Below are positions 34,675 through 44,923 of a stretch of DNA of 64,000 nt, in pieces; the stretch's first letter is position 1; each line of letters starts with the position of its first letter. This DNA is from Pedobacter sp. N36a (lineage in GTDB: Bacteria; Bacteroidota; Bacteroidia; Sphingobacteriales; Sphingobacteriaceae). The translations under genes were made by a program, and so were the position numbers. Below the pieces are notes generated by a model. It was not told the origin of the DNA. It did no database searches and saw nothing but the letters and a program-made list of their open reading frames with translations. The DNA lies in contig NZ_JACSZW010000004.1 in assembly GCF_014472395.1 (NCBI RefSeq), forward strand, positions 310,001-374,000, read 5' to 3'.

Positions 34675-35534
34675 TACTTGATTTGCTTCAATAAATAACT
34701 ACCATACCCACTTTTCAATAATGGAGTTGCAATGGTCTTCAACTCTTCGGCGGTAATAAATCCCATGCGATAAGCAATTTCCTCTATACATCCAATTTTT
34801 AAGCCCTGACGTTCTTCGATCACCTGAACAAACTGTCCGGCCTGCATCAAAGAAGCGAAAGTGCCTGTATCCAGCCATGCTGTTCCCCTGCTTAGGACGC
34901 CGACTTTTAACATACCTCTTCTTAAATACTCTTTATTTACATCCGTAATCTCATATTCACCACGGGGTGAAGGTTTTATGTTTTTAGCAATTTCAACAAC
35001 ATCATTGTTGTAGAAATACAATCCTGGAACTGCAAAATCAGATTTAGGCAGTTCAGGTTTCTCTTCTATTGAAAGCACATTTTTGTCATCGTCAAATTCC
35101 ACGACACCATAACGTTCCGGATCAGCCACCTGGTAAGCAAACACCACACCACCCACTGGATCAGAACTAGCCTGTAATAATTTAGCCATCCCATCACCAT
35201 AAAAAATATTATCACCGAGTACTAAGGCAACCTTATCCTGACCTATAAACTCTTCTCCAATTACAAAAGCCTGAGCCAACCCATTAGGAGTCTCCTGTAC
35301 AGCGTAAGTAAATTTACAACCTAGCTTAGTCCCGTCTCCTAATAGCTTTTCAAAATTTGGTAAATCATGAGGCGTAGAGATAATCAAAATCTCATTGATT
35401 CCTGCTAACATTAAAATAGAAAGCGGGTAATAGATCATTGGTTTATCATAAACCGGCATCATCTGCTTGCTCATGACTAACGTTAAAGGATGCAACCTAG
35501 TGCCACTTCCTCCTGCTAAAATTATACCTTTCAT
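34674..35534 (-). CDS. rfbA: Glucose-1-phosphate thymidylyltransferase (RmlA)
   Basis: First step of dTDP-L-rhamnose synthesis: dTTP plus glucose-1-phosphate gives dTDP-glucose. The 286-aa protein opens with the nucleotidyltransferase signature [18 protein letters not shown] and has [34 protein letters not shown] metal site ([14 protein letters not shown]), [20 protein letters not shown] and [13 protein letters not shown], all typical of RmlA. It overlaps rfbD upstream and the WecA-like gene downstream by one base each (TAATG), so translation is probably coupled. Confidence 0.96.
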   Translation of the reverse strand: MKGIILAGGSGTRLHPLTLVMSKQMMPVYDKPMIYYPLSILMLAGINEILIISTPHDLPNFEKLLGDGTKLGCKFTYAVQETPNGLAQAFVIGEEFIGQDKVALVLGDNIFYGDGMAKLLQASSDPVGGVVFAYQVADPERYGVVEFDDDKNVLSIEEKPELPKSDFAVPGLYFYNNDVVEIAKNIKPSPRGEYEITDVNKEYLRRGMLKVGVLSRGTAWLDTGTFASLMQAGQFVQVIEERQGLKIGCIEEIAYRMGFITAEELKTIATPLLKSGYGSYLLKQIK

Positions 35535-36406
35535 TATGATTGTCTATCTAATTGTTCAATACATTTAATTAGGCTATCTCTCCAGTAAGGGATAGTAATA
35601 CCAAATGTGGTTTTAATTTTTGTTTTATCCATTACTGAGAAAGCTGGCCTTATCGCTTTAGTTGGATAGGCTGATCCAGGAATCGGGTTTAATTTAACCT
35701 CAATCTTACTAAGATCAAAAATACCCTTAGCAAAATCATACCAGGATGTTACTCCTTCATTACTATAATGATAAGTTCCATATTTTTTATTGTCAATCGC
35801 TATAATATCAAGAATAACACCGGCTAAATCAATTGCATAAGTTGGTGTTCCAACCTGATCAACGATAACACCAAGTTCATCACGGTCAGTTCCTAGCTTA
35901 CGCATGGTTTTCACAAAGTTATTTGCAAATTCTGAATACAACCAACTGGTTCTTATGATATAATGTGCTTCTAAAATTCTGGCAATTCCCAATTCCCCAT
36001 CCAGTTTAGTTTTGCCATAAACGTTTATTGGATTCGCAATATCTTGTTCATTTAAAAGCTTTGGCAGATTTCCTTCAAAAACGAAGTCTGTCGAAACATG
36101 GATAAGCGTAGCATTATATTCAGCGCAAAGACCAGCTAAGTTTTCAGCACCAACTTGATTTATCTTTTTACAAAGCTCGAAATCATCTTCAGCCTTATCT
36201 ACCGCTGTATAAGCTGCGCAGTTAATCACAAACCGAGGAGATTCATTCTGAAATAATTTATGTAATAAATCAAGATCTAAGATATTTCCTTGAATTTCAT
36301 CCAGATATACTAATGAACTCAAGCCTCGTTCCAAACTAACTTTTTTTAAACAGGTTCCCAGTTGGCCAATACCACCAAATACCAGAATTTTATTATCTAT
36401 GCTCAT
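35534..36406 (-). CDS. rfbD: dTDP-4-dehydrorhamnose reductase (RmlD)
   Basis: The last step of dTDP-L-rhamnose synthesis, an NAD(P)H-dependent reduction. The short-chain dehydrogenase fold shows [17 protein letters not shown] near the N-terminus, [31 protein letters not shown], and the catalytic YGKTKLDGE (Tyr and Lys). It ends with a substrate-binding region ([18 protein letters not shown]). The 290 aa are usual. It overlaps rfbC by 4 bases and rfbA by one. Confidence 0.95.
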   Translation of the reverse strand: MSIDNKILVFGGIGQLGTCLKKVSLERGLSSLVYLDEIQGNILDLDLLHKLFQNESPRFVINCAAYTAVDKAEDDFELCKKINQVGAENLAGLCAEYNATLIHVSTDFVFEGNLPKLLNEQDIANPINVYGKTKLDGELGIARILEAHYIIRTSWLYSEFANNFVKTMRKLGTDRDELGVIVDQVGTPTYAIDLAGVILDIIAIDNKKYGTYHYSNEGVTSWYDFAKGIFDLSKIEVKLNPIPGSAYPTKAIRPAFSVMDKTKIKTTFGITIPYWRDSLIKCIEQLDRQS

Positions 36407-36948
36407 ACGGTTCTTTTTGAAAAAAACGGCAAAGAAAGGTCTTTATCAGCAATAATCCTTTTATCTTCCTCTATTAACCAATCTATATTTAACTCTGGAC
36501 ACCCAAAATGAATGCCTTGTTCGGATTCCTTATTATAAAAATTATCACATTTATAAAAGAATTCAGCTGTATCACTTAATACAGCAAAACCATGCAAAAA
36601 TCCTCTTGGAACATACAGCTGCAATTTGTTTTTTGCGCTTAAACGAACCGCAAAGTGCTGTCCATAAGTATCTGATTCTGGTCTAGCATCAACAGCTACA
36701 TCCAAAACTTCACCCTGTAATACGCGCACCAATTTGGCTTGAGCGTAATCTCCCTCCTGAGCATGTAATCCCCTGATTACTCCAAATGAAGAAAAAGATT
36801 GATTATCTTGTACAAAATCACCAGACATACCTGTAAGGCGTTCAAAACTCGCTGAGTTAAAGCTTTCGAAAAAATAGCCTCTACTATCTTCAATTACCTT
36901 GGGTTTGATAATCATGCACCCCTTTAATCCTGTTTCTTGTATTTCCAT
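36403..36948 (-). CDS. rfbC: dTDP-4-dehydrorhamnose 3,5-epimerase (RmlC)
   Basis: The cupin-fold epimerase inverts C3 and C5 of dTDP-4-keto-6-deoxyglucose. The 181 aa show GCMIIKPKVIEDSRGYFFES, FVQDNQSFSSFGVIRGLHAQ (catalytic His in GLH), QGEVLDVAVDARPESDTYGQ, YVPRGFLHGFAVLSD and FYKCDNFYNKESEQGIHF. It lies two bases after rfbB and overlaps rfbD by 4 bases (ATGA). Confidence 0.96.
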   Translation of the reverse strand: MEIQETGLKGCMIIKPKVIEDSRGYFFESFNSASFERLTGMSGDFVQDNQSFSSFGVIRGLHAQEGDYAQAKLVRVLQGEVLDVAVDARPESDTYGQHFAVRLSAKNKLQLYVPRGFLHGFAVLSDTAEFFYKCDNFYNKESEQGIHFGCPELNIDWLIEEDKRIIADKDLSLPFFSKRTV

Positions 36949-36950
36949 TA

Positions 36951-38006
36951 TTATTTATTGCTGTATTGATTTTTATAGTATTCCTGATAATTACCCGAGG
37001 TAACACTATCAAGCCATAATTCATTTTCCAAATACCAATCCACTGTCTTTTCAAGACCTTCTTCAAATTGTAACGATGGCACCCAACCAAGTTCAGTTTG
37101 CAATTTTGTTGAATCAATTGCATAGCGTAAATCATGTCCTGCTCTATCGGTTACATAAGAAATCAGTTTAGCTGATTCACCTGAACTTCGGTTCAACTTG
37201 CGGTCCATGATATCGCAAAGTAAATGAATCAAGTCAATGTTCTTCCATTCATTATGTCCACCAATATTATAAGTATCACCCGATTTAGCATTATGGAATA
37301 TGGTATCAATAGCGCGAGCATGATCTTCTACCCAAAGCCAATCTCTAACATTCTCTCCTTTTCCATAAACAGGAACCGGCTTGTTAGTTTTTATATTATT
37401 TATAGCAAGTGGTATTAATTTCTCTGGGAAATGGTGTGATCCGTAATTATTGGAACAGTTTGAGATTACAATATCTAAACCATAAGTATCATGATATGCA
37501 CGAACAAAATGATCAGAGCTAGCTTTAGAAGCAGAATAAGGACTATGTGGATCATAACTTGTTTCTTCTGTAAACATTCCTGTTTCGCCCAAGGCACCGT
37601 AGACCTCATCTGTACTTACATGATAAAAGCGATGCTTATCATAATTACCTTCCCATGATTTACGAACCGCATTTAGCAAATTTACTGTGCCAATTACATT
37701 GGTCATCACAAACTCCATTGGATTGCTGATTGACCTATCCACGTGCGATTCTGCCGCTAAATGAATGACTGCATCAGGGTTTTCCACTAAAAATAATTCA
37801 TTTATAAACTCAGCGTCAGTTATATCACCCTTTATAAATTTATAATTGGGAGCATCTTGAATATCTTTGAGATTCAAAAGATTACCGGCATATGTTAACT
37901 TGTCCAAATTTACAATTTGACAATCTGGATAGGTTTTCACAAACCGTCTTACCACATGCGACCCTATGAAACCGGCCCCTCCGGTGATTAATATTTTATT
38001 TAACAT
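36951..38006 (-). CDS. rfbB: dTDP-glucose 4,6-dehydratase (RmlB)
   Basis: This enzyme makes dTDP-4-keto-6-deoxyglucose with bound NAD. The 351-aa extended SDR protein has TGGAGFIGSHVVRRF at the N-terminus, HLAAESHVDRSISNP, the dehydratase motif STDEVYG (catalytic Asp-Glu), SPYSASKASSDHFVRAY (catalytic Tyr and Lys) and SNNYGSHHFPEKLIPL. It opens the rmlBCDA run, 38 bases after the manC-like gene. rfbB can also feed other dTDP-6-deoxy sugars, but the complete BCDA set argues for L-rhamnose. Confidence 0.96.
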   Translation of the reverse strand: MLNKILITGGAGFIGSHVVRRFVKTYPDCQIVNLDKLTYAGNLLNLKDIQDAPNYKFIKGDITDAEFINELFLVENPDAVIHLAAESHVDRSISNPMEFVMTNVIGTVNLLNAVRKSWEGNYDKHRFYHVSTDEVYGALGETGMFTEETSYDPHSPYSASKASSDHFVRAYHDTYGLDIVISNCSNNYGSHHFPEKLIPLAINNIKTNKPVPVYGKGENVRDWLWVEDHARAIDTIFHNAKSGDTYNIGGHNEWKNIDLIHLLCDIMDRKLNRSSGESAKLISYVTDRAGHDLRYAIDSTKLQTELGWVPSLQFEEGLEKTVDWYLENELWLDSVTSGNYQEYYKNQYSNK

Positions 38007-38044
38007 ATTTTTTCAAAAATTGATTTTCAATAAATACAGTCCAA

Positions 38045-39136
38045 CTATGAATAAATCGGACCAAAATTTTCCACCATTCTTCCCGCAACCTGCTTAATTT
38101 CTTGTTCATCAGATTTAGGATAAATCAGTAGAACTTCACCATCATCAACCACAATAAAATTATTAAGACCTTTAATAACTGCTGCCTTCCCTTCAGGGAG
38201 GTGAATAATACAATTTTCAGTAGCTTCAAGACTAACCACTTTACAATTTACAACATTCTGATTTGAATCCTTTTCTGCCACTGCATGCAGTGAGGCCCAT
38301 GTACCTAAATCAGACCAGCCAATATCCGCCGGAATGGTAAAAACATTGTCTGCTTTTTCTAGGATGGCATAGTCAATCGAAATATTTGGAGAAGAGGAAT
38401 AGTTTTCCGTTATAAATGGAATTTCCATCTCTGTGTTGTAAGCAGAATTTCCACGAGTAAACAATTCATGGATTTCGGGCGAATGCTTTTGAAAGGCTTT
38501 TGAAATAGATTTTGCCGACCAAATGAAAATACCGGCGTTCCATAGATATCCACCACTTTTCAAAAATTCTTCGGCCTTTTCTAAGGCTGGTTTTTCCATA
38601 AAACGTAATACTGGATACACACCACTTTCATCCTCTTTTCTAAAGTTGATATAGCCATACCCCGTATCTGGTCTTGTTGGATTAATACCCAAAGTTAAGA
38701 GCGCATTATTAGCAGCAGTAAAATCTAAAGCTTTCTCAATATTATTCAAAAATTCCTGTTCCTTTAATATCAAATGATCTGAAGGTGCAACAACAATATT
38801 TGCATCAGGGTTACTTTGCAATATTTTGTAACTTGCATAAGCAATACATGGTGCAGTATTATTACGGCTTGGCTCAAGTAAAATCTGATTACCAGATAAA
38901 TTCACTATTTGGTCTTTGACTATATCCCGATATAGTTCATTTGTCAAAATATAAATGTTTTCTGCTGGACAAATTTTCAAAAAACGGTCATAAGTCAGTT
39001 GCAACAGTGATTTTCCAACACCCAAAATATCGATAAATTGCTTAGGAAAATGATTACGGCTCTTTGGCCAGAATCGAGAACCAACTCCCCCAGCCATTAT
39101 CAAAACGTAATTGTTTTTATTTATTTCTAATTCCAA
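38045..39136 (-). CDS. manC: Mannose-1-phosphate guanylyltransferase, probable TTG start
   Basis: It makes GDP-mannose, the substrate for Gmd. Typical motifs are [75 protein letters not shown] and [14 protein letters not shown]. The 363-aa length means it is the short type without a fused phosphomannose isomerase. No ATG lies before the nucleotide-binding loop, and the reading frame can begin at TTG 39136, which overlaps the end of fcl by 10 bases. The start codon is therefore probably the rarer TTG. Confidence 0.93.
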   Translation of the reverse strand: MELEINKNNYVLIMAGGVGSRFWPKSRNHFPKQFIDILGVGKSLLQLTYDRFLKICPAENIYILTNELYRDIVKDQIVNLSGNQILLEPSRNNTAPCIAYASYKILQSNPDANIVVAPSDHLILKEQEFLNNIEKALDFTAANNALLTLGINPTRPDTGYGYINFRKEDESGVYPVLRFMEKPALEKAEEFLKSGGYLWNAGIFIWSAKSISKAFQKHSPEIHELFTRGNSAYNTEMEIPFITENYSSSPNISIDYAILEKADNVFTIPADIGWSDLGTWASLHAVAEKDSNQNVVNCKVVSLEATENCIIHLPEGKAAVIKGLNNFIVVDDGEVLLIYPKSDEQEIKQVAGRMVENFGPIYS

Positions 39137-40059
39137 TCTGAATCTTTTATTTCGTTATAAACTTTTGCGATTCCTTCTTCCAGGGAAATTTTAGCACGCC
39201 ATCCTAAACCATTCAATTTAGTCACATCCATCAATTTTCTGGGTGTACCATCAGGTTTACTCGTATCTGTTAAAATCTCTCCTTTGAAAGCTGTAATTGT
39301 TTTTACTAAAATTGCCAATTCAAGTATAGAAATATCTTCACCTACTCCAATATTCACCAAACCTGGTTCGTCATAAGTATTCATCAAATAAATACAGGCC
39401 TGAGCTAAATCATCGGCATGCAAGAATTCGCGTTTTGGACTACCTGTTCCCCATATTGTAACCGCCTTATCACCATTTCGCCTTGCAGTAATAAACTTTC
39501 TCAACATAGCTGGAAGAACATGTGAATTATTTAAATCATAATTATCATTCGGTCCATACAAATTTGTTGGCATTACAGAAATGAAATTACTTCCATACTG
39601 TGCACGATATGCATCACACATTTTAATACCAGCAATCTTAGCAACAGCATAAGGCTCATTAGTCGGCTCTAACTCACCAGTCAATAAATATTCTTCTTTG
39701 AGTGGCTGAGGTGCTAGTTTAGGATAGATACATGAAGAGCCTAAAAACATTAATTTTTTGACCCCATGTAAATACGAATGATGAATCACATGATTTTGAA
39801 TCATCAGGTTTTCATATATAAAGTCTGCCCTATAGGTATTGTTAGCGATGATACCTCCAACTTTAGCCGCAGCTAAAAAAACATAGTCAGGTTTTTCTAC
39901 TATAAAAAAATCTGCAACCGCTTTGCTATCCCGTAAATCTAACTCCGAGGAGGTCCTAACAATAATATTATGAAACCCTTCCAATTTAAGTTGACGCAAA
40001 ATTGCAGATCCAACCATGCCACGATGACCTGCAATATAAATTTTATCATTTAAATCCAT
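39127..40059 (-). CDS. fcl: GDP-L-fucose synthase
   Basis: The enzyme epimerises and reduces GDP-4-keto-6-deoxymannose to GDP-L-fucose. The 310-aa SDR protein shows [74 protein letters not shown] (catalytic Tyr and Lys) and [20 protein letters not shown], all signatures of WcaG/Fcl. Its ATG overlaps the gmd stop by one base (TAATG). With gmd and manC it forms a complete GDP-fucose branch. Confidence 0.96.
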   Translation of the reverse strand: MDLNDKIYIAGHRGMVGSAILRQLKLEGFHNIIVRTSSELDLRDSKAVADFFIVEKPDYVFLAAAKVGGIIANNTYRADFIYENLMIQNHVIHHSYLHGVKKLMFLGSSCIYPKLAPQPLKEEYLLTGELEPTNEPYAVAKIAGIKMCDAYRAQYGSNFISVMPTNLYGPNDNYDLNNSHVLPAMLRKFITARRNGDKAVTIWGTGSPKREFLHADDLAQACIYLMNTYDEPGLVNIGVGEDISILELAILVKTITAFKGEILTDTSKPDGTPRKLMDVTKLNGLGWRAKISLEEGIAKVYNEIKDSDWN

Positions 40060-41171
40060 TATTCAAATTGATTCTTAACACTATAACCAGCGGCCTTTAA
40101 CATCAATTCTTTACGGAAATGATCCAAATCAGATTCCATCATTTCTTTCACCAATGCAGGTAGGTCATATTTCGGTGTCCATCCTAATTTAGTTTTTGAT
40201 TTAGTTGGATCTCCAATTAACAAGTCAACTTCAGTTGGTCTAAAATATGCAGGGTCAACCGCGATAACTTCTTTACCAATTTCAATATTGAAATCTACAT
40301 TTGAACATGATTTAATATAGCCTTTCTCTTCTGGTCCTTCTCCTCTAAATTCAATTTCCACTCCTACTTCAGCAAAAGACATCTTTACAAAATCACGAAC
40401 TGTAGTCGTAACTCCTGTAGCAATAACATAATCCTCGGCTGTATCCTGCTGAAGAATCAACCACATAGCTTCTACATAATCTTTAGCATGTCCCCAATCT
40501 CTTCTTGCATCTAAATTCCCTAGATAGACCTTATCTTGTAAACCTAATGCAATCTTCGAGACTCCCCTAGTTATTTTGCGTGTTACAAAAGTTTCCCCAC
40601 GAAGTGGGCTTTCATGGTTAAATAAAATACCATTACAGGCAAACATTCCATAAGCCTCTCTATAGTTCACCGTTATCCAATAAGCATACATTTTTGCTAC
40701 CGCATAAGGCGAGCGAGGATAAAAAGGTGTCGTCTCCGACTGAGGAACAGCTTGCACTAATCCATATAGTTCAGATGTAGAAGCTTGATATATTCTAGTT
40801 TTTTTTTCTAAACCCAAAATACGTAGAGCTTCTAACAAGCGGAGCGTTCCAATACCATCTGCATTGGCTGTATACTCAGGTGTGTCAAAACTCACTTTCA
40901 CATGACTCATAGCACCAAGATTATAAATTTCATCTGGTTGAACCTCTTGAACAATTCTAATTAAATTCGTTGAATCACTCAAATCTCCATAATGTAATTT
41001 AAACCGTACGTTTGCATCATGCGGATCCTGATACAGATGATCAATTCGATCGGTATTAAATAATGAACTACGTCGTTTAACACCATGTACTTCATATCCT
41101 TTTTTCAACAATAAATCAGCGAGATATGCTCCATCCTGACCTGTTATACCCGTTATAAGTGCTATTTTCAT
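40059..41171 (-). CDS. gmd: GDP-mannose 4,6-dehydratase, copy 1
   Basis: It converts GDP-mannose to GDP-4-keto-6-deoxymannose. The 370 aa show [75 protein letters not shown] (Ser-Glu catalytic motif), [20 protein letters not shown] and [21 protein letters not shown] second, clearly homologous gmd (53987-55123) opens the same locus. This copy lacks an extra segment of about 15 residues near position 280 and ends [11 protein letters not shown]. Confidence 0.96.
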   Translation of the reverse strand: MKIALITGITGQDGAYLADLLLKKGYEVHGVKRRSSLFNTDRIDHLYQDPHDANVRFKLHYGDLSDSTNLIRIVQEVQPDEIYNLGAMSHVKVSFDTPEYTANADGIGTLRLLEALRILGLEKKTRIYQASTSELYGLVQAVPQSETTPFYPRSPYAVAKMYAYWITVNYREAYGMFACNGILFNHESPLRGETFVTRKITRGVSKIALGLQDKVYLGNLDARRDWGHAKDYVEAMWLILQQDTAEDYVIATGVTTTVRDFVKMSFAEVGVEIEFRGEGPEEKGYIKSCSNVDFNIEIGKEVIAVDPAYFRPTEVDLLIGDPTKSKTKLGWTPKYDLPALVKEMMESDLDHFRKELMLKAAGYSVKNQFE

Positions 41172-41196
41172 TTCTTTTATATAGAATTTTTGAATG

Positions 41197-42090
41197 TTAA
41201 ATTTTAAAATATTCTAGAACAGAATTAGGATTCCAACCAATCTGATCTTTTGCTTTTGTAGCATCAAAAGTCAAGTTTGACATTATTTTTTTCAACTTCT
41301 GTGAGTTCAAAGGCGCCTTTTCTCCAATTAAATCACCTGAGTATGCAATAATTTTGGCTAACCAAACAGGGATATTGAATACCCTGCTCCCCTTACCTAA
41401 TTGAATTGATAAACTTTCAGATAATTCTTTGAAGGTAATATCTAGACCATCAGTCAAATTATAAATGCCACCAACGCTAGAAACCTTAGGAATAATGTCT
41501 GCAACGTCCTGAGCCATTACAACACTTTTATTAGCATTTCCATTTCCAACATTAAAGTAATATCCTTTTTTAATTCCCTTTATCATTGCACCTAGATTTC
41601 CTGGAGGATTGGGTCCAGCTAGTAAAGGTAGGCGTAAAATTGAACACATAACATTATTCACAGTGCACCAATTCAGGATTAATTTCTCAACTTCTATCTT
41701 ACTTTTCCCATAAGGATCAATTGCTTGTAATGGCATGTTTTCAGAAATATTAATTCCTTCAACTAAACCGTAAACAGCCACTGAACTAATAAAAACAAAT
41801 GATTTTGGGATAGCATTTGAAAGCTCTAAGCCTTTTAGAAGGTTTAGAGTACCTCTAACATTTACATTATAAAAATCAAACTCATCGGAACTATTTCTAG
41901 GCACAAAATGAGCTTTCCCTGCCGCATGAACAAGAATATCTACACGAGGTAATTTAGGTACATCACTTGATAAATCGCACTGAATATCCGAATTTATTGA
42001 ACGTCCCAAACTAATAAGCTCAAACCTCTGTAACTGATGAAATATGATGCTTCCTAAGAACCCTGAAGCTCCTGTAATTAAAATTTTCAT
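41197..42090 (-). CDS. NAD-dependent epimerase/reductase (WbpV-like)
   Basis: The 297-aa extended SDR protein has [58 protein letters not shown] (Tyr and Lys) and [20 protein letters not shown]. This resembles WbpV/WbvR-type 4-reductases or epimerases that finish UDP-QuiNAc or UDP-FucNAc after a WbpM-like dehydratase. The WbpM-like and WbpL-like genes of the same operon support that reading, but the 4-epimer made cannot be decided from sequence. It lies 11 bases after the rhamnosyltransferase-like gene. Confidence 0.82.
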   Translation of the reverse strand: MKILITGASGFLGSIIFHQLQRFELISLGRSINSDIQCDLSSDVPKLPRVDILVHAAGKAHFVPRNSSDEFDFYNVNVRGTLNLLKGLELSNAIPKSFVFISSVAVYGLVEGINISENMPLQAIDPYGKSKIEVEKLILNWCTVNNVMCSILRLPLLAGPNPPGNLGAMIKGIKKGYYFNVGNGNANKSVVMAQDVADIIPKVSSVGGIYNLTDGLDITFKELSESLSIQLGKGSRVFNIPVWLAKIIAYSGDLIGEKAPLNSQKLKKIMSNLTFDATKAKDQIGWNPNSVLEYFKI

Positions 42091-42101
42091 ATAATATTAC
42101 T

Positions 42102-42872
42102 CTAAACCCAGCCCCACTTATTAAAATAGATTATTGCTCCATGAATAGAGTACCAAGTTAATTTCCAATTCGTATGAGATCCTTTAGCAAAATGATGATA
42201 AACAATTGATTCAGGGAAAAAAGCGGTTTTTGAAACTTCTAAAAACCGCCTCGTTAGATCTGCATCTTCGATATACATAAATATCCTATCATCAAATTTG
42301 CCAACCTTTTTTAAAGTTTCAGTTCTTAAAAACATAAAGCATCCAGATAAATATGGTACATTATATATTATCTGACTATAATCCTTATCCCTAAATTCAT
42401 AACGATCCATTCTTTTCTTGAACCTACTTTTTATAAAGCCCGGCAAAAATCTTCTCGCAAACAAATCAAATGGTGTGGGATTTGTTTTACATAAGTATTG
42501 AATCGAACCATCCGGATACAATACCTTTGGCATAACATGTCCCACATCCAGATTATCCTCCATAAAAGAAAATAGCTTTTCCAAATTCCCTTCTGAAAAG
42601 TATATGTCAGGATTTAATACTATGTGATATTTTGAATTATTCTTAATTGCATTCTCGATTGCAATATTATGCGCTGCACCGAAGCCTGGATTAGAGGGAT
42701 TATGTAAATACTCTACTCTGATATCTTCGCAAATATCCATTAAGACATTCGTAGGTGAGTTATCAATTAGATATAATTTCACCATTAAACTTGTTTTTAA
42801 AAAACTATTTATAGCATCTGACAAGACTTTCCGATCATTTTTATAAAGAACTATACAACACGTTATATCCAT
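42102..42872 (-). CDS. GT2 glycosyltransferase (rhamnosyltransferase-like)
   Basis: The 256-aa GT-A protein has TCCIVLYKNDRKVLSDAINS, LIDNSPTN, NPGFGAAHNIAI, the DxD-like site LNPDIYF and a C-terminal MYIEDADLTRRF followed by FFPESIVYHHFAKGSH. This pattern is typical of WbbL-like enzymes that add L-rhamnose or a related sugar to a lipid-linked acceptor. It lies 10 bases after the beta-helix gene. The acceptor and linkage are unknown. Confidence 0.88.
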   Translation of the reverse strand: MDITCCIVLYKNDRKVLSDAINSFLKTSLMVKLYLIDNSPTNVLMDICEDIRVEYLHNPSNPGFGAAHNIAIENAIKNNSKYHIVLNPDIYFSEGNLEKLFSFMEDNLDVGHVMPKVLYPDGSIQYLCKTNPTPFDLFARRFLPGFIKSRFKKRMDRYEFRDKDYSQIIYNVPYLSGCFMFLRTETLKKVGKFDDRIFMYIEDADLTRRFLEVSKTAFFPESIVYHHFAKGSHTNWKLTWYSIHGAIIYFNKWGWV

Positions 42873-42882
42873 ATTTTCAATC

Positions 42883-44025
42883 TTATTGAGTATTAAAATT
42901 CAAGTTATACTTATTATTTACAATGCCCAGATTCTTTCTCTTTACAGACTCTGAAAAGTTTAAAAAACCGTTACCCGATACTAAATCACAATAACCCATA
43001 TCCGAAATGTTCAATATAAAACCTGTCATTGAAATATTATTTGTAATTATTGCACTTCCACCATTAACCATAATGACTCCATAAAAATGAGGATCATTAC
43101 TTGTAAAAGTATTATTTGAAAAATCAACATTAGAAGCTCCGTTTGTCCTTAGAATAGTTCTAAAAGAATTTTCGAAAAAATTCCTATTTACATAAAATCC
43201 GAATGTAGCCGAGGTTAAATCAAGACTAACCCCTTTAAAATCTGAGACACTTTCACATCTATTTTCGATAAATGAATTTGAAATATTTGAAGAACTCTTT
43301 TCACCTAATTTTAAATACCCATTTTTCATGTTTTCAAAGCCACATCCCTGAATAATATTAATATTAAAAGGACCTTGACAATAAATTCCAATTTTTGAAT
43401 TTATAAAGTAGCTATCACGAATCATATTTGCATACATTCCTTCTTTATCAGATCCCTCGACATTAATACAAACTTCATGCTCCTGAAAGACACAATTATA
43501 CCACTTCACTTTTGTCAGGTAACCACCTTTTACATTCATAGAAAATCCATACTTAGATTTTAATGTGCGTATATTACGAAATATAACATTTGAAAGGGTA
43601 TTAACATTAGAGGTGAAAATAGCATCACCTTTTAATTTCCCTTTAGGAAGTATAGCAGATCCAGAAATCCCTCCAACGTCGCCCTCACCAAGGAGTTCGG
43701 TATCCGAAAGAACATTTAAGCTACTAGTTATTATATAATTGCCCTTTGGAAAAAAAATAGTTCTACCCTTTCCATTATTTAGTGCTTTTTGCAATGCATT
43801 GGTATCATCAGTGACTCCATCTCCCTTCGCTCCAAACATATTTACATTCAAATAATTACCATTAAGGCCAGAAACGTCTTTGTGAAAAATAGAACTAGCG
43901 AAAGTTGTGCCGGTAAACACGACAAACAATGTTGCGCTAAGAATGAATGATCCATTTAACACTGGAATATTAAAAAACATGACTAAACAATAAATAAGAA
44001 AATTAACTACTTTTTTTAAATTCAT
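42883..44025 (-). CDS. Right-handed beta-helix protein (pectate-lyase-3-like)
   Basis: The 380-aa protein has a hydrophobic N-terminus (about 5-42) that may be a long signal or an anchor. The N-terminal cap sequence NMFGAKGDGVTDDTNALQKA followed by FFPKGNYIITSSL marks a pectate-lyase-like superhelix, and parallel beta-helix coils continue to the end (GFENMKNGYLKLGEKSSSNI, ASNVDFSNNTFTSNDPHFYG). In a polysaccharide operon it could be a lyase, hydrolase or C5-epimerase acting on the polymer, or a surface adhesin. I see no diagnostic catalytic residues. It overlaps the preceding gene by 23 bases. Confidence 0.75.
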   Translation of the reverse strand: MNLKKVVNFLIYCLVMFFNIPVLNGSFILSATLFVVFTGTTFASSIFHKDVSGLNGNYLNVNMFGAKGDGVTDDTNALQKALNNGKGRTIFFPKGNYIITSSLNVLSDTELLGEGDVGGISGSAILPKGKLKGDAIFTSNVNTLSNVIFRNIRTLKSKYGFSMNVKGGYLTKVKWYNCVFQEHEVCINVEGSDKEGMYANMIRDSYFINSKIGIYCQGPFNINIIQGCGFENMKNGYLKLGEKSSSNISNSFIENRCESVSDFKGVSLDLTSATFGFYVNRNFFENSFRTILRTNGASNVDFSNNTFTSNDPHFYGVIMVNGGSAIITNNISMTGFILNISDMGYCDLVSGNGFLNFSESVKRKNLGIVNNKYNLNFNTQ

Positions 44026-44923
44026 TTATCCTATTAGGATGGGTAACGCTTAATCTGTAATCATTGAAGGGAAGCTTCCAATTAAAGAAACCATTATAAA
44101 ATGGTCCAGAATCTGGCAATGTATACAACTCTTTATCTTCAGTAATTACAGCAACTTTAAAACCAAGTTTCTGGATTTGCTCAGTGATTTGAACTTCACC
44201 AAAACGAATAATAGACAATTTGTAGTCTTCTTCAGACCCTGGCAAAGATCCACCATTTGATTTCACTAGTTCTTTTAAAACACTAGACCGACTAACAAGA
44301 AAAAAACTTTGTAAGTGTGGGCGAAAATTATTTTTTATCAATGTTTGATAAATTTTAGTTGAATAAGAGATCCCTAACAAGCCTAAACTTGGATCCGATT
44401 TAAAAATATTAACATATTGATCTATAAAAGGAACAACCATTGAATCTACTGAAGTATTTGTCAAAAAGACAATTTGTTCTTTATTAGAATCCACTAATTT
44501 ATCAATAGCAAAAGAATAGCCAGAAAAGTCCATTGCCTTATTCAAAACAGGATAGATTTCAAAATCTTCGGTAAAGAAATCTTGTTTCTTTAGATTTGCG
44601 ACGTAATCGTCATTACAATCTGAAATTGTTAAAATTTTTCTTAGATTATATTTACCATCATAATTGGACAGGCGATCAAAATGAAATTTAAGACCGCAAG
44701 CAAATGTTTTATTTATATATTTTATCGTCTTTTCTCGAGTAAAAGGATAACCTGCCCACTCATGAACAACAAACAATATTTCGTTTCCAATGGGAGTCCC
44801 ATCAACCCTCTTTTGGCGAGATGATTTAATAAATTTCCCATTTATCTTCTTTAACCATTCAAATAGATATAAAAAAGGACTGAATATTAATTCAAGACCT
44901 ATTAAAAAATAAAATTTAATCAT
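44003..44923 (-). CDS. Putative glycosyltransferase, RgpF/rhamnan-synthesis-like
   Basis: The 306-aa protein starts with a membrane-proximal helix (IKFYFLIGLELIFSPFLYLF). The rest has a GT-like pattern: FVVHEWAG, FHFDRLSNYDGKYNLRKI, QIVFLTNTSVDSMVVPFIDQ, LGLLGISYSTKIYQ, and RPHLQSFFLVSRSSVLKELV, which resembles the LQS-F-F/W segment of rhamnan-synthesis-F-like transferases. C-terminal NGFFNWKLPFNDYRLS is conserved-looking. I do not recognise a confident family, and no clear DxD is seen. It overlaps its neighbours by 8 and 23 bases. Confidence 0.55.
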   Translation of the reverse strand: MIKFYFLIGLELIFSPFLYLFEWLKKINGKFIKSSRQKRVDGTPIGNEILFVVHEWAGYPFTREKTIKYINKTFACGLKFHFDRLSNYDGKYNLRKILTISDCNDDYVANLKKQDFFTEDFEIYPVLNKAMDFSGYSFAIDKLVDSNKEQIVFLTNTSVDSMVVPFIDQYVNIFKSDPSLGLLGISYSTKIYQTLIKNNFRPHLQSFFLVSRSSVLKELVKSNGGSLPGSEEDYKLSIIRFGEVQITEQIQKLGFKVAVITEDKELYTLPDSGPFYNGFFNWKLPFNDYRLSVTHPNRINEFKKSS

